NCBI RefSeq assembly: GCF_030269925.1
Contig: NC_085111.1
Span: forward strand, 5,386,142-5,450,141
DNA from: Bombyx mori
Lineage: Eukaryota; Arthropoda; Insecta; Lepidoptera; Bombycidae
Direction: 5' to 3'
Length of the DNA stretch: 64,000 nucleotides
The translations under genes were made by a program, and so were the position numbers. Of this stretch, positions 57,492 to 64,000 are shown in pieces. Under the pieces are notes generated by a model. It was not told the origin of the DNA. It saw nothing but the letters and a program-made list of their open reading frames with translations, and did no database searches. The first letter of the stretch is position 1, and each line of letters opens with the position of its first letter.

Positions 57492-57703
57492 ATGGAGCGG
57501 AATTCGATACTCCGGACAGGTTAGAGTATAAGTTTGGACCTGTCGCCTCTGGTTCTTTGGAATTCGATTACCGCGGACCGCACAACTGCCATGTTTCCCT
57601 CACAACTCATCCCGCAGAAGTAGATCCAATGTATGAAATAATCATCGGCGGTTGGGAGAACACACAATCTGTCATTCGTTATTGCAGGCAGAAACCCGAC
57701 AAG
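57492..57703 (+). CDS. FAMeT/DM9 gene, coding exon 4 (start of FAMeT domain 2)
   Basis: It reads DGAEFDTPDRLEYKFGPVAS, then GSLEFDYRGPHNCHVSLTTH, PAEVDPMYEIIIGGWENTQS and VIRYCRQKPDK. It repeats the pattern of exons 2-3 (GSVQF/GSLEF, IALTTGPQESDPMYE/VSLTTHPAEVDPMYE, GGWGNAKSVIR/GGWENTQSVIR). Phase is 1 in, 0 out. The donor is GTATCG. The intron in domain 2 is not at the same place as the one in domain 1. Confidence 0.88.
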
Positions 57704-57790
57704 GTATCGTAACCAGTCGTGTCCGACGTCGTGCAGTTATTAGTTAATTTACACGAAACACATTGTTACAAAGTTATGGACTCTTCGTAG

Positions 57791-58021
57791 GTGACGATCC
57801 CGACACCCGGAATCATGAACCCTAATGAATTTAAGAAGTTCTTGATTGAATGGAGATGCGGCAGATTGTTGGTGCGTGACAGGATGTCGGGGACGGTCCT
57901 CATGGAGTGGGTCGACCCTGCACCCTTTCCCGTAACGCACTTCGGCGTGCGCACTGGATATGGGGCCCGCGGTCAATGGCGCATTACGCATTTCGGCAGA
58001 ACGGGCGCACAGCCACGTTGA
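57791..58021 (+). CDS. FAMeT/DM9 gene, coding exon 5 (end of FAMeT domain 2, terminal)
   Basis: It reads VTIPTPGIMNPNEFKKFLIE, then WRCGRLLVRDRMSGTVLMEW, VDPAPFPVTHFGVRTGYGAR and GQWRITHFGRTGAQPR, with a TGA at 58019-58021. The acceptor is TTCGTAG. DPAPFPV...FGVRTGYG matches domain 1. A poly(A) signal follows at 58163-58168. Including exons 1-4, this form has 286 residues, near the length of crustacean FAMeT. Confidence 0.88.
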   Translation: MTIPTPGIMNPNEFKKFLIEWRCGRLLVRDRMSGTVLMEWVDPAPFPVTHFGVRTGYGARGQWRITHFGRTGAQPR

Positions 58022-58162
58022 GTGTCCAAAATTATTGAAAATCCTTTGCTTTTTGGGTGTAAATTGCTAAGTTTTTATTTAACGCTGTATTCTGATTGGA
58101 ATGTTTAATGTAACATATACCTTTTAATTGAATTGAAATTCAATGATTCACATGACTAACAA

Positions 58163-58168
58163 AATAAA
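58163..58168 (+). terminator. Poly(A) signal for the FAMeT-FAMeT form
   Basis: AATAAA lies 142 bases past the exon-5 stop and 1 kb before the DM9 exons. The position supports a separate mRNA end here. Confidence 0.55.
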
Positions 58169-59175
58169 TTGGATGTCGTAGTCACTTCAGCTTGTGTTTA
58201 ATTCAGGTTTGAAATATTTTCTCGGCCTCACATGAAACGAATGAATTTCTGGTATGTTGGGTACATTTTGTTACTAAGCTTTTATTTTAATTATGCTTCA
58301 AAAATTTTAACAGGAACCTTACTTTTTAGGCAATGACTTATCAATTTATGGCGGGTGATTTATTATTCTTACCAATGTTCGGGAATTCACATTACGCTCA
58401 CCATCAAATTTCTAAAAAAAGGCTTAACTTTTGGGTTAGCTACAAAGATCTGCATATTTTTCTTATTATTTTTCTTTTGATATCGATGCGATTTGAATGT
58501 TGATATAATTTTTTATCTTAATTATATATGCATGTTTCACTAAACTCCATATTTTTATAATGCATTTTTGGGTCGCAGTAGATTACTGTAGATCCGTACA
58601 GTAAGAATCTTAATAGATACTAAGTTAGATAATACTGTTATCAAATAACGTAGTGTTTAAACAGAATAAGAACAAAACAAAACAAAAAAAAACGCACGTT
58701 GCGTCCAACTTTCGTTTTAAAAATACATCAAATATATAAATATATATTCATAATATAGGATTTAGAATCCTATAAAACATAGGAAGTCGGCAATCACACT
58801 AGCGGTACGTACATACATGGGATTAATAGGGCGATGATTTTACAATTTGAATTTGATTTGACAATTGATTTGTCAATTACATATCATACGGTGTACATAC
58901 ATTCGGGGCGTGACGATTACTAAAACATAACTTGAATTTGAAAATGATCTTTTGCTTTTGCACCCGTATACCTAGCATGTACTTCGTAGCATGAAATGTA
59001 TTAGTGTATGCTTATATTATGTATTAATATTTATCGAAAAGTAATTTTAAAATACACAATATAAACTCGTAATTCGACCGTAACAGCTGATACAAATAAT
59101 ATTACCTATGTAAAAAAAAATCGTCTTAGAACTCAATAATAATAATAAATTACTTACTCATTTTAAATATTTCAG
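58169..59175. other. Intron-like DNA between exon 5 and the DM9 exons
   Basis: AT-rich sequence with no open frame or recognised repeat. For the DM9-containing form, exon 3 to exon 6 would span 1.8 kb and skip exons 4-5. Confidence 0.55.
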
Positions 59176-59468
59176 TGCCACCGACTGCACCTGTAGCAGC
59201 TGCATTGTACGCAGCCCCCCCTGGCTACCCTGGAGGCTACGGAGGAAACGTACCCCCTCCGTCTGGAGGAGCCGGTATATGGGTTGATGTTTCAGGAGGT
59301 CAAGTACCTCCTGGCGCCGTTGTGGGAGGACAGGACTGCTCAGGAGAACCTCTGTATGTGGCTCGTGCTGTTCACGAAGGTGCCACGATCCCTGGTAAAC
59401 TCGTTCCTTCTCATGGTTGCGCTTACGTTCCATGGGGTGGTATTGAACATGGAAAGCCTCAATACCAG
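59176..59468 (+). CDS. FAMeT/DM9 gene, coding exon 6 (first DM9 repeat)
   Basis: The 293-base exon follows ATTTCAG and ends at a GTCAGT donor. It encodes a Pro/Gly/Tyr-rich linker (about PPTAPVAAALYAAPPGYPGG) and the DM9 repeat IWVDVSGGQVPPGAVVGGQD ... EPLYVARAVHEGATIPGKLV ... HGCAYVPWGGIEHGKPQYQ. The V(P/S)PGA...GG.D.GEPLY..R..HEG...PGK pattern is DM9. It needs a phase-1 partner (exon 3 or exon 1), and phase is 0 out. Confidence 0.9.
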
Positions 59469-59545
59469 GTCAGTTTACGTCTAAATCAACTACCTTTTAA
59501 AAACTAAGTATTATTATTTATATTAGAAAACCAATGTGTACCAGT

Positions 59546-59690
59546 GGGTCGCGTTTCCAGTGCGGTATTAGATTCTGCGAAGCACTGGTCTTGCTAGGGC
59601 TTGCTGTTAGCAACGTCTTCAAGCTTAGAGCTCCGTGAGCTCACCTCCTCGTTTGTTGAATCTAGTATGACCCCTAGATGTCACTTTAGC
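59546..59690 (+). repeat. Retroposon R fragment in the last intron
   Basis: GTGGGTCGCGTTTCCAGTGC, TTAGATTCTGCGAAGCACTG and GAGCTCCGTGAGCTCACCTC match the family's 3' half. The A tail is missing. Confidence 0.7.
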
Positions 59691-59905
59691 ATGGTCTGGT
59701 TACAATTATTATTATAGTTCATAAACTGCCTGCTTCAATTGATTTTTGCATCATGCGAGGTTCGGATGCGGGTTGTTTATCGACCGGGAATTTTGGTCTG
59801 TTGAACTCAAACATGCGCCGCTAGAAATTTAGATAGTACAACCCCTCTCAGCTATATTAATAATCGATGCACAATAATTAATAACGTTTTTCTCATTTAT
59901 AATAG

Positions 59906-60133
59906 ATCTTAGTAGGCGGCCCAAACAACTGGGTTCCTACCAGTGGATCCAACGTCCCGCCAGGTGCATTCCCCGGTGGAGAAACTGAAGATGGAGAACC
60001 TTTATACATTGGCCGTGTCCGCCACGAAGGTAGCCTCACCACCGGCAAGGTTCAACAGTCTCACGGCGTCTGCTACATTTCGTTTGGTGGACAGGAGCTT
60101 GGATTCCCGGACTACGAAGTCCTCATGCCCTAA
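59906..60133 (+). CDS. FAMeT/DM9 gene, coding exon 7 (second DM9 repeat, terminal)
   Basis: After a TAATAG acceptor it encodes ILVGGPNNWVPTSGSNVPPG, then AFPGGETEDGEPLYIGRVRH, EGSLTTGKVQQSHGVCYISF and GGQELGFPDYEVLMP, then TAA. Repeats 1 and 2 align along W(V)..SG..VPPGA..GG...GEPLY..R..HEG...GK...HG..Y...GG.E. In the oyster and mosquito DM9 proteins such repeats form a carbohydrate-binding unit; that is family knowledge, not shown here. Confidence 0.9.
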   Translation: MLVGGPNNWVPTSGSNVPPGAFPGGETEDGEPLYIGRVRHEGSLTTGKVQQSHGVCYISFGGQELGFPDYEVLMP

Positions 60134-61212
60134 TTATTATCACTCAGCAGAGTCAGGGACGGCTTATATTAGATTGCACCAAAAGTACACAAAGTAATTG
60201 TTTATTTCGAATGATGTATTCATGATAATACATGTTTCATACCGGCTCTTTTGATTTGCAGCAAAAAAAAGCAGATGGTGGATTATTTTCATGACTATTC
60301 TTCAATTTAACTTTGAAGTTTTTTCACAACGCACTATATTAGATAAATAAATGCCAGACTAAGTCCGTCCCTGCGCAATATGAATCTCCTAATAACACGC
60401 AATGTAGAATTTGCTTAATGAAATAGATATGGTGCATCATGCATCGTTATCGCGGAAAAAATATATAAATTTAATAATGCCTGTGTATGAATCACGCGCA
60501 TTGCATGCATATTGCGTTTCTGTTGTAATACGTATACTTAATAAGTTTTTATAAGTTACAAATTTGTTAAATTATTAAAATATACACTATGTACGCCAAC
60601 AAGGCTTGTTTGTTTCCGTAAATCAGCGTCGTATCAATTCCTAAATCATTGAAATTGTTTTGATATAATTTTTAGTAAGAATAATGATTATTATAAAGAA
60701 AGCGAAACGATAGATTGGCAGCTATATATCCAATTCGAAAGGTGCCTTTAAATGATGTAATTTATATCATATAATATCTTTCAGTGCAAAATGATTTTCG
60801 TATTTCCGATACAAACGTTATGTATACATTGTCTAAGTAGGTACATAATACTATAGTTGTGGCTACATGTAAAATTACTGATAGCAATCTGTGCTTTATA
60901 TACAGTAATCTGTATACAGTAATCTAACTCTGAGTAAAAAACTACGCGCCATTATTAAAAATCCAATACGAGTTTTATTTTCTTCCCGAGCTACAACCCA
61001 CTTCTATAACCAGTCATGATAACGAAAATTAGCAAAAAAGTGAGAAAAGGGTTCTCAGGCACAACCTCTCCTTCCCCCAAAATACCGGCTCACTGAATTT
61101 GGTCCCACTTTTTTTGATTTTCGGTTTTTATTTTATTTTTAATTATTTGTTCGTCGTTTGTCCGTTAATGTTCGAATGTAAAAATTGTTGTTCGTCTTTT
61201 ATTTATTTATAA
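60134..61212. other. 3' UTR and intergenic DNA
   Basis: The first 200-300 bases are probably the 3' UTR. Beyond that the sequence is AT-rich with nothing recognised. Confidence 0.5.
60346..60351 (+). terminator. Poly(A) signal for the DM9-containing form
   Basis: AATAAA (within GATAAATAAATG) is 213 bases after the exon-7 stop; this is the first canonical hexamer in the 3' flank. Confidence 0.55.
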
Positions 61213-61501
61213 CTAGCTGACCCGGCAGACTTCGTAGTGCCTCAATCGATGAATAAAAGAATTAAACTTTTGTATAAAATAAACTTAAAACAAACAAAAG
61301 GAATACATCCGACGGGGACACATTAAAGGAAAAACAAAATTGTTATTTTTATTTAATTCCGAAGATTTTTATATTTATCTAACCTTTTAAACCTTCTCTG
61401 GACTTCCACAAATAATTCAAGACCAAAATTAGCCAAATCGGTCTAGCCGTTCTCAAGTTTTAGCGAGACTAATGAACAGCAATTCATTTTTATAATATAG
61501 A
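61213..61501 (-). mobile_element. Helitron-like non-autonomous element
   Basis: On the minus strand it starts TCTATATTATAAAAATGAAT and ends GTCTGCCGGGTCAGCTAG, with the GGCACTACGAAGTCTGCC hairpin before the end. It is flanked by A at 61212 and T at 61502. Same family as 1401-1700 and 7475-7721. Confidence 0.8.
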
Positions 61502-62181
61502 TGAATTAAACAAATGATCACCCTTAAGTTGCCTCCCTTTACTAGATATCTTTATTTTTATCGCTCAGATTAATTAATTTTGATCAATTATAGTTTGTTC
61601 GACGACTATTGGTGATTGTTCGATCATAGAAACAATCCCAATTATTAATTATTTTATATCTAATAAGCAAACCATCACCTCAGATTGTCTTTAACTCAGA
61701 TGAAAATTGAATAATTACCTTTAATACTAATGTTGAATGGTAATAATTTATTCAGTTTTTCTCAAACATATAAAGCATCTAACGTATCGAACATCTATAT
61801 ATGTGAGCAATGAAATAATAATGCTGATCATTGTCTATCAAAAAATTATATTAAATATCAAAAAAAATTCATTTTATTAGATAAAAAATCTTATGTTTCT
61901 TATTTAACAATACAATTGATTCTGAATAAAAAAAGCCTTGTAATATAATATATAATATCAATCAAGATACTTGATAATAATAATTAAGTTAATATAGACG
62001 TAATTTTTTTTTTTTAAATAAAATCCCATTTATAGAGTACATATATACTTCATCATTCATCATTTTGGTCACATCCTACTGTTCTGGATAAATATCCCCT
62101 CTGCAATGATTGCTAAGCATTATGATAATTCCTTTTTGAATTGAGCTTAGACTTTGATTTCCGTAGGCGATGGTGACGCAA
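61502..62181. other. Intergenic DNA, nothing recognised
   Basis: AT-rich sequence without a supported gene or repeat. Confidence 0.5.
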
Positions 62182-62996
62182 TATACCTAGTCTGGCCATA
62201 AATACTGTTACAAAGGAAAAAAAAATCTATTGCAAATAACATTTATTACTTTTACAGCGTGTTAGTTTAATACATAAATATAAAAGAATTTAAAGTATAA
62301 AACGCTTATTCGGAATGGTCTCCATTGGCTGCAATACAGTCCTTTAAACGTTGAGGCCAGTTATCAATAGAAGCACGCACTCTTTCCATGGGAAAATTTT
62401 TCACTGCCAATCGTACGGATTGTTTTAGGGACTCCAAATTATCATGGCGTTTAGAGCAAGCCGTACTCTCTAAAACTGACCATAAATCATAATCCAGCGT
62501 ATTAAGATCGGGACTAGACGACGGCCAGTCTTCAGCTCTGATGAAATCCGAAACATTCGTTTCCAACCAAGACTGCGTGGACCGAGCTTTATGACCTGGC
62601 GCCGAGTCTTGCTGGAAGGACCATTCTTGATTATTGAACATGGTGTTGTTAAGGGGCTTCACTACATTCTCAAGAATGGTATCTTGATACACTTGTGCCG
62701 ATGTTTTGATACCTTTTTCACAAAAGTATGGCTCAGTCACTCCTTCATAGCTAATACCCCACCAAACCATCACTGAAGTCGGATAGTGCCAACGTTGCAC
62801 TCTGTCGACTAATTGGGAAGCTTCCTTAGAGCTTTGAGCATAAATACGGTCATTTTGTTTGTTAAAATGTTGCTCAATTGTAAAAAATTTCTCATCCGTA
62901 AACAAAAATTTTCTAGGACCTCCCTTTGCGTACCGCTTCAGTAGTTGTTTCGATTTTACCACCTTATTCTCTTTTAAATTATCAGTTAAGAAATGA
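62182..62996 (-). mobile_element. maT-type (mariner/Tc1 group, DD37D) transposon, 5'-truncated
   Basis: The left end TATACCTAGTCTGGCCATAA begins with TA and looks like the terminal inverted repeat next to the transposase 3' end. The opposite end is not found between 62996 and 64000. Similarity to transposase begins abruptly at HFLTDNLKEN near 62996, so the N-terminal half and other end are gone. Confidence 0.72.
62306..62996 (-). pseudogene. maT transposase, catalytic part (DD37D)
   Basis: The open frame runs from about 62996 to the stop at 62306 without interruption and covers the DDE catalytic domain. All three aspartates are visible: LFTDEKFFTIEQ, WSFQQDSAPGHKAR and SPDLNTLDYDLW. Exactly 37 residues separate the second and third, the spacing that defines maT elements (Bmmar6-like in silkworm). 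There is no ATG in place: the segment after the break begins with HFLTDNLKENKVVKSKQ and no N-terminal DNA-binding domain is present, so the fragment is non-functional. It is young, because no stop has accumulated across about 230 codons. Confidence 0.85.
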
Positions 62997-63863
62997 CCAG
63001 TAAAAATCCCCCAAAAATCAACGGACCCAAAAGGAAAGTTTAACCTATGAACTCTTTAAATAGGTCTATTCCTTGTATTATAATGCACTTTGAATGAGAC
63101 AAGGTATTACTTATAGCGGCTGATTGTGAACACAAACAGTGATACAGGGTGAGGCAAAACGAGTAGTATAATATAATCTAATCACCACATTGTAAATTCT
63201 TCATCACGCTACATTTTTAAGACTTCGGGCTTTAATGGAAAGAGAACCACGGAACTGTTCTCAACTCTTAATATCATTTTTCTCAGGAATAACTAGAGAT
63301 ATGAAGTTGAAGTAAATTCCAAATTCTAGAATCTAGGGTGTGTGCAATGTTCGGACTTTTGTGGTTTGCCGTACCCTTATGATACAAGGACTCTATATGA
63401 ACACCATATATTCCAGGTTACGAAACCTCGTATACAAACCTTAACTTAGGTACAACCTAGTACTGCCTACTACCCTACCTAGAATGTTATCGTTCCTTGC
63501 CTAATAAAATCTTCTTCCATGACCAATTTCGTTTAGTGCCTCTTTACTTCATAAACAGTTACATAAAGCTTAAGCATTTAGCTATTAAAAAAAATTTGGC
63601 TGTATAGGCAATGTTTTCTTTGTGTGTTCAATGGATGAATCAGATAAAAAAGTCTTTTACGATTCACGAATTTTGTTTTGATGAAATTTTAAAATCGCTA
63701 GACGCGAAGTAATTTGTAGAACTCATAAAATAAAACAAAAGTTAACTTGCTAGTTAGCGTAAGTCAAAGCAAACGTAGTTAGTTCGTTATTTATTTGTTA
63801 CCATTAAAAGTGGAGAAAGTCTTCTGTGTAGTTTTTAGTGTATTGTAATAACTTGATTAAATT
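62997..63863. other. Intergenic DNA before a possible next gene
   Basis: No gene or known repeat is recognised. The last part may be promoter and 5' UTR of the gene suggested at 63864. Confidence 0.45.
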
Positions 63864-63879
63864 ATGGGTGATATCATAG
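63864..63879 (+). CDS. Possible coding exon 1 of a tandem FAMeT/DM9 paralogue
   Basis: ATGGGTGATATCATAG ends at GGTGTGTA, so a GT donor leaves the same 16-base coding exon in the same phase as 54266-54281 (MGDII plus one base versus MANVM plus one base). The 5' leader is AT-rich in both. The evidence is structural and weak; the rest of the gene would be beyond the window. Confidence 0.35.
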
Positions 63880-64000
63880 GTGTGTATTTCAAAGTAATTA
63901 ATAGATGTCAAACTATCTTGGTATTTAGTTAGGTAATTTAATTATATAGTAATAGTTTATTCATTTTTAAATAGAAATTCAAGACACATTTTAGTTATAT

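Larger units (their letters stand above)
54266..60133 (+). other. FAMeT-like / DM9-repeat gene locus
   Basis: Seven coding exons lie at 54266-54281, 56571-56707, 57149-57413, 57492-57703, 57791-58021, 59176-59468 and 59906-60133. Exons 1-5 join in phase to a 286-residue protein with two FAMeT (Methyltransf_FA) domains and a stop at 58019-58021. Exons 6-7 (two DM9 repeats) need a phase-1 donor. Exon 3 and exon 1 provide one; exon 4 does not. Hence predicted forms are exons 1-2-3-4-5, exons 1-2-3-6-7 (312 residues) and possibly exons 1-6-7 (178 residues). The family was named for proposed farnesoic acid O-methyltransferase activity in juvenile hormone or methyl farnesoate synthesis, but there is no SAM-binding fold and activity is disputed. 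DM9 proteins include mannose-binding immune lectins. No signal peptide is apparent. Confidence 0.85.

Noticed and set aside
54266..58021. Calling the protein a proven juvenile-hormone methyltransferase
   Set aside because: The FAMeT domain lacks a recognisable SAM-binding motif, and in moths the established enzyme is the unrelated JHAMT. Only the family name is justified.

Overview
This is a window of insect nuclear DNA, almost certainly from a silkworm-type lepidopteran (Bombyx). It is AT-rich, has intron-split genes, and is crowded with Bm1-type tRNA-derived SINEs, Helitrons, mariner-group transposons, an RTE-like retroposon and a Copia element. No prokaryotic or viral genes are seen.

Two host genes are supported. 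The left half (about 1-35,800) is a minus-strand gene for an RBM24/RBM38/SUP-12-type single-RRM RNA-binding protein. Four coding exons are visible: 35283-35504, 28365-28491, 3739-3811 and 500-735. They join in phase, and the gene runs off the left edge. Its introns are about 6.8 kb, 24.6 kb and 3 kb, and they carry most of the mobile DNA on that side, including a Copia retrotransposon with two identical 110-bp LTRs and an open 1,299-residue polyprotein.

The right part (54,266-60,133) is a plus-strand gene whose exons encode farnesoic-acid-O-methyltransferase-like (FAMeT, Methyltransf_FA) domains and DM9 repeats. Intron phases allow at least two terminal architectures: FAMeT-FAMeT (286 residues, crustacean FAMeT-like) or FAMeT-DM9-DM9 (312 residues, insect FAMeT/DM9-like). 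Each has its own stop codon and poly(A) signal. At the right edge (63,864-63,879) a 16-base phase-1 coding exon mirrors exon 1 of this gene, which hints at a tandem paralogue continuing outside the window.

Between the genes (about 35.8-54 kb) lie only repeats: an RTE 3' fragment, a mutated mariner, Bm1 copies, and nested insertions. The clearest is at 43,950-45,895, where a Helitron contains a second Helitron (with a four-unit tandem array) and a 278-bp inverted-repeat MITE. The uninterrupted relative at 8,105-8,529 shows both empty sites. Labels such as 'retroposon R' and 'retroposon D' are names used only here for repeat families that recur in the window.
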